From CAVWTN01 sp963757945 (GTDB lineage Bacteria; Vulcanimicrobiota; Vulcanimicrobiia; Vulcanimicrobiales; Vulcanimicrobiaceae), in NCBI GenBank assembly GCA_963757945.1, contig CAVWTN010000002.1:1550001-1614000 (forward strand): a stretch of 64,000 nt of DNA, read 5' to 3'. A model generated the notes under the pieces. That model ran no database searches and was not told the origin of the DNA. It worked only from the letters and a program-made list of their open reading frames with translations. Shown here one piece after another: positions 28,537 through 35,469 of the stretch. A program made the translations under genes and the position numbers. Within the stretch, counting starts at the first letter, position 1; each line of letters begins with the position of its first letter.

Positions 28537-29261
28537 GGCGCGAGGATCCGTGGCTCGCCGTTGAAATATGAGCGCCGCAGGCGACCAGCGCGGATCGCGC
28601 TTTCAAGGGCCGTTCGCGCTCGCTCCTCTGTGAGCGCAAAGGTTACCACCGGCGTGGAATTGCGCATGATCCACGTATCGGGCGCTTCCCGCCTGACCTT
28701 GAGGTCGTCGAGGAGTAGGTGGGCGAAGGCGAGAGGGTCGAGTGCCGAGCCCGTGAGGATGAGCCCGTCGCGTGCGGTGCCGCCGAGTATCCCGGCGCGC
28801 GTGAATTCGGAGATGATTGCCGAACGCGTGCGCGCCCGCGACGATGGTGCGAGGGGCTGCAGGAGCGGTAGGAGCAATGCATCGAGTTCTGCAACGGAAA
28901 AGCGGTTTCCGTGCCCGACGTTTTCCGCGATAGCTGACGCTGCGGCGCGCGCGAGGGGCTTCGCAGCGATGTAGCGCGCGTAGATCAGGTCGCGAGCTTG
29001 GGCTCGGGATGCGGTGCGGAGATCCTCCAGGAATGCGTCTTGGGGGATAACGCCTTCGTGCGGCCGCAGTATCGACGTAGCGATCTTTAGCTGCTCGGTG
29101 CGTTGGCTTGCGGCGGAGAAGCGTGAGGCCGCTGCGGCTCTGTCGCGCCACTCGGCCTCGCTGATCCCTGGCGTTGCCAGCAGGAGCATCGCCAGGACGT
29201 CGTCGAGGCGCATCATGTGCGTCCATGCGCCGAGACTGGGCTGAGCAGCCGTTACGGTCAC
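28533..29261 (-). CDS. BREX operon protein of unknown family (small helical)
   Basis: A 242-residue, mostly helical protein. It overlaps pglW by four bases and the upstream gene by four bases, so all three are translated from one message. A segment near residues 140-200 (RTRSAIISEFTRAGILGG then LTGSALDPLAFAHLLL) has the rhythm of a winged helix followed by a short helical pair. That layout is reminiscent of BrxA-type small BREX proteins, but I cannot claim homology by eye. No catalytic motif is evident. It is probably an accessory BREX component. Confidence 0.62.
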   Translation of the reverse strand: MTVTAAQPSLGAWTHMMRLDDVLAMLLLATPGISEAEWRDRAAAASRFSAASQRTEQLKIATSILRPHEGVIPQDAFLEDLRTASRAQARDLIYARYIAAKPLARAAASAIAENVGHGNRFSVAELDALLLPLLQPLAPSSRARTRSAIISEFTRAGILGGTARDGLILTGSALDPLAFAHLLLDDLKVRREAPDTWIMRNSTPVVTFALTEERARTALESAIRAGRLRRSYFNGEPRILAP

Positions 29262-30001
29262 AGGACGATAAGGCGATCGCCGACGACGGCCGACGGCAGT
29301 AGCGTCGCAATCGGATCGTTCGGGATGAGCGTGGCGGCCTTTGTGAACGACGTGACTAGGCGGCGCGTGTCACCACGTTCTAGTTCGTCGACACGGATGA
29401 TGACTGGCTCAGCGCGTCGTTCGAACTCGGCCATCACTAGACCGATGATGAACTCGTCGGTGGCGTCGGCTACAACGTAGGTGACGTATGTCTCGAGCGG
29501 TTCCCCTGGCTCTGCGACGGCCGCGGCAACGCGGCCCGCAGTTGACGGGAATTCCAGAATTCGTTCCTCGCGTCGGATCGGACCAAATTTCGACCGCCGC
29601 GTCGCGGTCAGCTCCGGGCGCCCGAGGTCGGTCGCCAGCGCTTCGAAGTAGGTTGCGACGTTGGGCGAGTTCCAAGGCCCGGGCGCGAGGGCCTCGGCGA
29701 TGCAGGCCTCTCCCTCGGCTGCCGACAGTGGCTCGGTCAGGCGAAAGCCGAAAGGTGTCGTGACCGCGTCGTTTTCTAGAAGGAGTCGGACGAAATCGCC
29801 TGCGTGCAGGCGTCGCGCGGGGCCGACGAAGGCTTGCCATTTCAGGCGCTGAGGGTCCGTCAACCGACGTGCCGCGGCCGGCCGACGAAGCTCGCGCCGA
29901 GCTATGCTCCGGAGCGTCCATACAATTCGGCGGCCCATGCTGACCGCCGGCTCTTGGGTTGGTGACATAATCAAGAAGCCATTTCGTTCTGGATCCGTCA
30001 T
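29258..30001 (-). CDS. BREX operon protein of unknown family, first gene of operon
   Basis: A 247-residue product starting MTDPERNGFLIMSPTQEP if the ATG at 30001 is used. An ATG at 30007 is equally possible, and the frame stays open upstream to 30460 without family signal. The N-terminal half is Arg-rich and helical. The C-terminal half (YVTYVVADATDEFIIGLVMAEFERRAEPVIIRVDELERG) looks like an alternating alpha/beta fold. I do not recognise it. Its four-base overlap with the next gene and position ahead of pglW suggest it is co-expressed with the BREX genes. Confidence 0.6.
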   Translation of the reverse strand: MTDPERNGFLIMSPTQEPAVSMGRRIVWTLRSIARRELRRPAAARRLTDPQRLKWQAFVGPARRLHAGDFVRLLLENDAVTTPFGFRLTEPLSAAEGEACIAEALAPGPWNSPNVATYFEALATDLGRPELTATRRSKFGPIRREERILEFPSTAGRVAAAVAEPGEPLETYVTYVVADATDEFIIGLVMAEFERRAEPVIIRVDELERGDTRRLVTSFTKAATLIPNDPIATLLPSAVVGDRLIVL

Positions 30002-30263
30002 GTTCATTTGGTTGCCCGCGCAGGGTTTTCCGTAACCCAGATTCTGGTTTCGGAGTCGCAAGCCCACCCTTTGTTGCCGCTTGATAAAAAGTGCCATGCC
30101 TTCAACGAGGGCATCGTTCTCCGGAGGAATCGCTGCAGGGAGGATATGGGAAGATTCATCGATCCATCGCTGATGCTGCGATGCATTTTGGAAGCGCAGC
30201 GACGAGCCATCCGCGGCCCGCAAGTAGTAGCTCCCGCGCCAAGCGCCAAGAAAGGTCTGCGAG

Positions 30264-30737
30264 TCATAACAGGCCCCGAAAAGCTCGCGCCACGTCGTCG
30301 TGCAAACGGAGAAAACGCTCGAGGACAACGAGGGCCGCGCCAACCAGCTCTTCGTCCCGAATACCGTAGGGGATCTTTCCACCGTGGAAGAGGTTGTTGC
30401 GGATAGTGCGCACGATAAGCCCGAGGCGCCGATTGACGGGTCCCTCCAGTTGCAGAGCACTGAAGCTGAGCTCTCCGTCTATTACGGCCTGCCTTTGAGG
30501 CGGCTCGCGTAGCAGGAACGCTATGGCGTGCATCTCATCGTCATCGGCGCCAATGGTCACGTCGGGAACCTCGTCTGTGAAACGGTCCCAATCCGCGGAA
30601 ACGGTCCCCTTTCTCGCGCGCAAGAAACCGCACTGCTTCAGAGCAAACTCAAAGCGCCCGAACGCAAAGAAGAAGACAACAGCTGTTTCTGTTGGCGGTA
30701 AAAGGAGGAAAACGGAATCAATCATGGTTCGCAACAC
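30264..30737 (-). CDS. HEPN-motif protein, possible RNase
   Basis: A 157-residue helical protein whose key feature is VRTIRNNLFHGGK, giving Arg113-x4-His118. That matches the RX4-6H signature of HEPN RNases, and the context resembles the plasmid-type pEK499_p136 HEPN family. HEPN proteins often act as toxins or as the RNA-cleaving part of defence systems. It starts about 10 bases after the end of the truncated hydrolase gene on the same strand. An ATG at 30725 is an alternative start. It lies about 260 bases upstream of the BREX operon and may share its promoter region. RNase activity is inferred. Confidence 0.6.
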   Translation of the reverse strand: MLRTMIDSVFLLLPPTETAVVFFFAFGRFEFALKQCGFLRARKGTVSADWDRFTDEVPDVTIGADDDEMHAIAFLLREPPQRQAVIDGELSFSALQLEGPVNRRLGLIVRTIRNNLFHGGKIPYGIRDEELVGAALVVLERFLRLHDDVARAFRGLL

Positions 30738-30746
30738 ATGCTATGT

Positions 30747-31217
30747 TTAGCCCCTTACTGGCACGAATTCCCAGTCATGCGGCGGAACCACTTCCCGCAA
30801 CTCGTAGCGCCTCTGCGGTTCGCCCTTCAACGTCTGGCTGATATCGGCTAAGAGTCGCGAACTTCCGAAGACATAGCTGTGACCGAGGCGGTAGAACTGG
30901 TGCCAGACCGTAGTTGTGTCAACTCGGTCGCAGCCCCTGTAGACGAACTTTCGATGAGCGCCGAGTCCAACCGGTCGTGCACGGTTTATGGCGGCAGAGA
31001 GCAAGAGTGCACGATCATTTGAGGATGTGTACACCGTCAAGCGAGTCACTGCCTGACATATCTTTGGCAAGGCAGATTGAAGAGCGTCGAGTGTTAAGTC
31101 CGGCGCTCCGTAGATAATCTCCGATAGCCGAATGGCTACCGGAAGTTTAGCGAGGATGCAAAACGCCTCTGTAACGATTGCGCAACCCATGCTGTGCGCA
31201 AAAACGCACACTGACCC
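30747..31217 (-). pseudogene. DUF900-like alpha/beta hydrolase, N-terminus removed by IS3
   Basis: What remains is the C-terminal half of an alpha/beta hydrolase. It begins at the nucleophile elbow VFAHSMGCAIVTEAF, where the Ser of AHSMG would be catalytic. Later VDTTTVWHQFYRLGHSYV may hold the His. The pattern fits DUF900-type hydrolases, usually near 300 residues or more. The frame runs straight into the tip of the IS3 element at 31218, so the first half is lost and the remaining 154-residue reading from a GTG is unlikely to fold. The missing half is not found on the other side of the element. Confidence 0.72.
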
Positions 31218-31271
31218 TGACCCGGTTTTCTGGACGAGTGGTTAAGCCACTCTTTGGGTCTTCGTCTTCCT

Positions 31272-32206
31272 TCAATTAGGTTGCCGCAGCAGTTGCTGTG
31301 GGATCGGTGGAGCGGGACGATCCACGGATTCCACAGCGCTTCGATGCTTTGCCAGCTCGGTAGAACGGTTCGCTTCATCGCGCTCGAAGTCGATTGGACT
31401 CCGATAGCCGAGCGTCGAATGGAGACGTTGTGAATTGTACCAAGTCTCAATGTACTTGTAAATCGCCGCGCGAGCTAATTCGCGCGTCTTCCATTTCGTT
31501 CGGTGAATCACTCCGTCTTGATCGTCGCGTTGAAGCTCTCGACTACCGCGTTGTCCCAACAGTCAGCGCGACGACTCATGCTGCAGACGATTCCATGGTC
31601 GCTAAGCAGCCGCTGGAACGCGTCGCCGGCGTACTGGCTTCCGCGATCGGAGTGGTGAAGGACGCCGGGACCGGGCTGGCGGCGCGTTAGTGCCATGCGA
31701 AGGGCATTGAGAACAATGGCGTCCTCGAGACTCTGGCTCAATGACCAGCCAACAACCCGGCGCGAGCGGAGATCAAGGATGACCGCAAGATAAAGCCATC
31801 CTTCCTCGGTGTCGACGTACGTGATGTCGCTGGCCCACACGCAGTTCGTTGCGCCGACCTCCTCGACGTCGAAACGACGGTTGAGAAGGTTGGGCGCAAT
31901 GGGATGTTTGTGCTTGGAATCTGTGGTAACGCGGAAACGCTTACGTAGTCGGACTTTGATCCCACCGACCCGCATGATCCGGGCGACGCGCTTTCTGCTC
32001 ACGCAGGTTCCCTCGCGTCGTAGCTGCGCATGGATCCGGGGTCTTCCGTAGGTCTGGGAGCTTACGCCGTGGATCATGCGAATGCGCGTCAGGAGCCTTT
32101 CGTCCTCGCTCGCTCGCTTGGACGGTGCTCGTTCCCGCCAGACATAGTACCCGGCCTTCGACGCGTCGAGAAGACGGCACATCATGCTCACGCGAAACTC
32201 GTTCAC
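31272..32206 (-). pseudogene. IS3 OrfB transposase, frameshifted
   Basis: The integrase-type catalytic domain is clear: WASDITYVDTEEGWLYLAV with the first Asp, VLHHSDRGSQYAG with the second, and DNAVVESFNATIKTE with the Glu. Directly after KTE the frame hits TGA at about 31508. The expected continuation (IHRTKWKTRELARAAIYKYIE, then LHSTLGYRSP) resumes in another frame, so one base has probably been lost, for example from a TGG. Upstream, OrfB is open back to OrfA and should be made as an OrfAB fusion. The product would lack its last third. Confidence 0.88.
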
Positions 32207-32229
32207 GTGAGCATCGATGCACTCGTATC

Positions 32230-32565
32230 TCAGCGAGACTCTTTGGCGAAGAAGGCCGTGGCTTTTTTTAAAAAATCTCGCTCTTCGGTGACACGCTTGA
32301 GCTCGCGCCGCAACCGATGAACTTCCTCATCGTGAGAGCCGACAACCCCGTTCCCGGGGAAGGCCGTCGTCCCGTCCTTCTCAAACTGCCGCCGCCACCT
32401 GTAGAGCTGGTCGGCGCGTATCCCGAGTTCCTTCGCGATTACCGCCACGGGTTTGGTGCCGTCGGCGCTCAGGCGCACGGCCTCGATCTTATACTCGCGG
32501 GTGAACTTCTGCCGGCTCTCCGGCTTCGGCTTCGGCTTCGGTTGCCGCGATCGCTTGGTAGCCAT
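32230..32565 (-). CDS. IS3 OrfA (helix-turn-helix)
   Basis: From the ATG at 32565 the protein begins MATKRSRQPKPKPKPESRQK. It holds the transposase HTH (YKIEAVRLSADG then KELGIRADQLYRWRRQF) and a C-terminal leucine-zipper-like helix (EVHRLRRELKRVTEERDFLKKA). OrfA binds the element ends and dimerises. It has an A7 slippery run (32263-32269) near its end. A -1 slip there leads directly into a good OrfB sequence (RYECIDAHVNEFRVSMM). Confidence 0.9.
   Translation of the reverse strand: MATKRSRQPKPKPKPESRQKFTREYKIEAVRLSADGTKPVAVIAKELGIRADQLYRWRRQFEKDGTTAFPGNGVVGSHDEEVHRLRRELKRVTEERDFLKKATAFFAKESR
32263..32269 (-). promoter_or_regulatory. Slippery A7 site for -1 frameshifting in the IS3 element
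   Basis: On the coding strand the codons TTA AAA AAA GCC form a run of seven A residues. Slipping back by one base joins OrfA to the OrfB frame, the standard way IS3 elements make the full transposase. No pairing structure downstream was worked out. Confidence 0.75.
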
Positions 32566-32875
32566 TGGACACATCCTTCCCGTCGAATACGGGCTTATCT
32601 TTGTGTCCAAAAAACCGGGTCAACTCCACTGCGCCGGGTTAAGACGGACCCACTCCACCCGTATTTGAGAGCCTCGCGGCCAAGTGGTCAACGGCCGTTC
32701 GCGCCGCCTCCAATAATCGTACGAGAGCGACGCGCGGCCGATTCAATCTCCGCTGGCGAGTTGATCGTCGTAGCGAGCGCTGGCGGCGCCGCCGCCCCAT
32801 CGCGCACCTTACACCCGGCTTGATACAGCCCGGCGCTAGGAGGAGCGGGCAAGCCGGGCGCCTACATACCAAGGT

Positions 32876-33364
32876 ATGTCCGTGCGAGTTCAGATCGCCT
32901 GGGATAAGGCCGTCAATCTTGGGCCAAAGGCGAAGTTTCTCGACAACCTTGAATCGGCCGTTGATGGCTTACCCGACGACCCCGGGATCTACGTATTCGC
33001 TCGGCAGTTCGGTAAGACGCTGATTCCGATCTACATCGGCCAGGCGTCGAACGGTCTTCGAGGCCGCCTGAAGCTGCAGTTCAACAATTTCAAACTCATG
33101 AAGGCCCTTGCAAACGAAAAGACCGGCAATCGGGTTCTGCTTTTAGGGCGCATCAAGATGCTACCGGGCCAGCAACTGAAGAAGGTGCTGAAGGTTGCCG
33201 AGCAGGCTCACATCGAGCACGCTCTCACAGCCGGGTTCCCCCTGGTGAACATCCAGGGCACAAAAACGAAGCGGCACGAGGTCGTCGTTTACGGGCCAAA
33301 GTCACACAAGCATCCCTTTCCGAGCTTAATGTACTTGGCGACAAAGGGTATCGGCGGGGAGTAA
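32876..33364 (+). CDS. GIY-YIG family nuclease-like protein
   Basis: A 162-residue protein with a good GIY-YIG core: GIYVFARQF at 37-45, PIYIGQASNGLRGRL at 51-65 with the catalytic-type Tyr and Arg, then AHIEHAL (Glu114) and LVNIQGTK (Asn125). The fold supports metal-dependent DNA cleavage in homing, repair and defence nucleases. It stands alone, 253 bases from the IS3 edge, with a GGAG ribosome site some distance upstream and an AAGGT directly before the ATG. Its relation to the other GIY-YIG protein at 7.3-7.8 kb is distant. Confidence 0.72.
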   Translation: MSVRVQIAWDKAVNLGPKAKFLDNLESAVDGLPDDPGIYVFARQFGKTLIPIYIGQASNGLRGRLKLQFNNFKLMKALANEKTGNRVLLLGRIKMLPGQQLKKVLKVAEQAHIEHALTAGFPLVNIQGTKTKRHEVVVYGPKSHKHPFPSLMYLATKGIGGE

Positions 33365-33518
33365 CGCCCTCTCGCGAGTGCGTTAAACCAAAGAATGGTG
33401 AAATCGGAGGTCTTCGGCAATAAGAACATCAGAAATAGCGAAATACTCCCGGTGCCTAGCTCGAACGTTCGACACGCTTCGCCCGCGAAGCGAAATCCCT
33501 CGGCGGTGAGTCTGACAC

Positions 33519-33788
33519 TTGACGCTGACTGAGGCCTATGCGCTACTCGACCAGATAGTGGCAAGCTGTCTGCAAGAAGGCATTATGAAGTCGATTCCAA
33601 GGACCGGCATTTTCCTTATGCCGGGAGGAGATTCGCTCCATGTGAAAGCGCGCCGGACAGCTGTTAGTAGCACCAGGCTCTATCTGCGCTGTGCAGATGA
33701 CGGCAGCACTATTGACCTATCCGGCCGAAGTCGCGAGTCATGCCTCAGTGTCATTTCGTCACACTATTCCGATCACCACCAGATCTGA
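33519..33788 (+). CDS. Small hypothetical protein
   Basis: An 89-residue frame beginning at a TTG (LTEAYALLDQIVASCLQEG). It looks like a helix followed by a beta-rich part (DSLHVKARRTAVSSTRLYLRCADDG). It overlaps the end of the convergent gene by 16 bases. There is no recognised motif. Balanced amino-acid use is the only support. Confidence 0.35.
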   Translation: MTLTEAYALLDQIVASCLQEGIMKSIPRTGIFLMPGGDSLHVKARRTAVSSTRLYLRCADDGSTIDLSGRSRESCLSVISSHYSDHHQI

Positions 33789-34732
33789 TCGATTGGTCTT
33801 GTCTCTGCCGAGGGAATTGAGTACCAATGTTGGGCCTGAAAGGCCCTAAGGACGAATGCGGGGACTTCCCTCGGTGACCAAGGGTTCTCAATCAGAACTT
33901 TTGGCGGGAAACTTGTCGATGATCCGTAGTCCAGTGCATGCCGCACGTCATCAAAGAGTTCGCGCTGCGCAGCCGCATCTACGAGATGGTGCAGGTGCCT
34001 GATCAATATAACTCCGTCGACGTCCGGAAAGGCCGCCGGATGGCCAGTATCGTCTTTACAAAATGAGTTCTCAGTGAAAAGGCCGCTACTAGGACCGAGA
34101 AGAGCCGACAACGGCTCCTGTGTCTGATCGTCCCATACGATGAAGAGAAGTCCGTAATGTCGCGGATAAGACTTTGACATAGTCTCAAACTTCGACTGAG
34201 CGCTCATTAGGAAGTCCTTGATCGTGTTGTCTCTCGGCAACACGACTTTTCCGGTCGGCTTGGTTTCGAGTCTTGTTAGTAGTTGAGTGTGCCCCGCGCT
34301 TCTGGCATTTCTTAGAGCACCGCCGTTCGGCGTTTTTACCTCGACCGAAACGCACCACTCCGGGCATTCAATGGCAATTTCAGGATTCTGCAATCCTCGA
34401 GTTGAACCCGGCTCTCGGAGAAACGAGACACCCGGCTGATTCCAATCCGCTCTAACTACCTGCGTTAAGACCAGTATCTCGGCCAGTTGCGAAATCAACT
34501 GCCAGTAGTCATGAAGATTCTTTTCGCGACCGCTACTAGCTGCAAGCCGTTCTATTGTAGATTTCCCGTAGCCTGGCATCGCGGCTTCTAGGTCTCCAAG
34601 CGCATCGAGTAGGCTTTCAACGAAGGGCTCGGTCTCGCCGCGTACGTAAAAATTAAAGTGGTAGCTGAACCAGTGCCACGTCGTAGTGAGCTTGCTACAT
34701 ATGGCCGCTTTGATCAAATCATCTCGTGTCAT
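33773..34732 (-). CDS. Hypothetical protein, possible PD-(D/E)XK nuclease
   Basis: From the ATG at 34732 the product has 319 residues and starts MTRDDLIKAAICSK. A longer open frame reaches 35128, but those extra residues are remnants of the neighbouring DUF2075 pseudogene read out of frame, so I reject the longer start. A central stretch NPEIAIECPEWCVSVEVKTPNGG has a hydrophobic strand ending in E-x-K, the pattern of PD-(D/E)XK nucleases. LLFIVWDDQTQE and DVDGVILIRHL are further strand-like segments. The catalytic assignment is tentative. The neighbourhood fits a restriction-type nuclease. Confidence 0.58.
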   Translation of the reverse strand: MTRDDLIKAAICSKLTTTWHWFSYHFNFYVRGETEPFVESLLDALGDLEAAMPGYGKSTIERLAASSGREKNLHDYWQLISQLAEILVLTQVVRADWNQPGVSFLREPGSTRGLQNPEIAIECPEWCVSVEVKTPNGGALRNARSAGHTQLLTRLETKPTGKVVLPRDNTIKDFLMSAQSKFETMSKSYPRHYGLLFIVWDDQTQEPLSALLGPSSGLFTENSFCKDDTGHPAAFPDVDGVILIRHLHHLVDAAAQRELFDDVRHALDYGSSTSFPPKVLIENPWSPREVPAFVLRAFQAQHWYSIPSAETRPIDQIWW

Positions 34733-34744
34733 GGGACTTCTTTT

Positions 34745-35469
34745 TTCACGGAATATGGAATGCTGGGCGAACCATCGCTCTGGAAATCGGATTTCAGCGA
34801 CGACGACGCCGGTTCGTTGTGCCACGCACGGGGACGGGGACCACGAGCACCTTGGAACGATGTGTTCATTCCGAACAGCGGGAGGTGCTTCGCCTTCGAT
34901 GAGCCGAGGAGCCAGAATCGCTTTTCTTCCTCGAGGCGAGGGTCTTGCCTCCAAGGATGGTGACGTTATCGACATCTGTGCGGGCAGGGACGCATCGTCG
35001 AGGGCCGGGATCGGCCGGACGTCGAGCTCGTGCGATCCGGCATGATATTCGCGGAGGTCGCGCGCATACGCGTCGACTTGATCGACGTCGCTCTGCTCGG
35101 CGTACTGCCTCCCTTTGAACTCGATCACATGCGCCGCCGGCCCCGTCAGGAGGACAACGTCCGGCCGCCGCCCGCGTTCACGCGGTAGTTCGTACTCGAA
35201 AACGAGCCCCCAGTGCTGACGCCCGGCCGCTGTTTGACCAGCTCATGGCATTCGCGCTTGAGGACCCGGATAGAATCGGCCCACGCCCGAATCTGCCCGT
35301 CGCCGAGCGGCAGATTGAAATCGTGAATCAGCGCCGAGAAGTCCTTTTGCAAAGCCGCCGGACGCTCTGCCAGGAACTCATCGATCGTACCGTACCAGCC
35401 GCAACCGTTATTGATTTTGAGTGACTCCTCATAGGGATTCGAGACGATAATGGGTCTATCGCGCCGCAA
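34745..35469 (-). pseudogene. DUF2075 nuclease-helicase remnant, copy A (internally deleted)
   Basis: The N-terminus overlaps the end of the Rad50-like gene: KINNGCGWYGTIDEFL then ALQKDFSALIHDFNLPLGDGQ. A frameshift follows near 35213. In the next frame VIEFKGRQYAEQSDVDQVDAY carries the E-x-K of a PD-(D/E)XK domain. After LPAQ and a damaged TILGGKTLA-type segment, the sequence jumps at about 34945 to the C-terminal DUF2075 region (FQGARGPRPRAWHNEPASSLKS in a third frame). The whole ATPase core is missing. Compared with copy B at 45.9-47.6 kb about 945 bases are deleted, with a short CTCG at the break. Confidence 0.8.

Larger units (their letters stand above)
31218..32622 (-). mobile_element. 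IS3-family insertion sequence
   Basis: A 1405-base element bounded by 18-base inverted repeats with one mismatch: TGACCCGGTTTTCTGGAC on the left, TGACCCGGTTTTTTGGAC read inward from the right. It encodes OrfA and OrfB on the minus strand with a slippery A7 run between them. I see no matching 3-base duplication at the edges, so the present copy may be the product of a deletion or rearrangement. OrfB carries a frameshift, so the element is probably dead. Confidence 0.92.

Noticed and set aside
29258..30460. 400-residue version of the first BREX-operon gene
   Set aside because: The extra N-terminal part has Ser/Cys-rich text, crosses the intergenic region and overlaps the HEPN gene.
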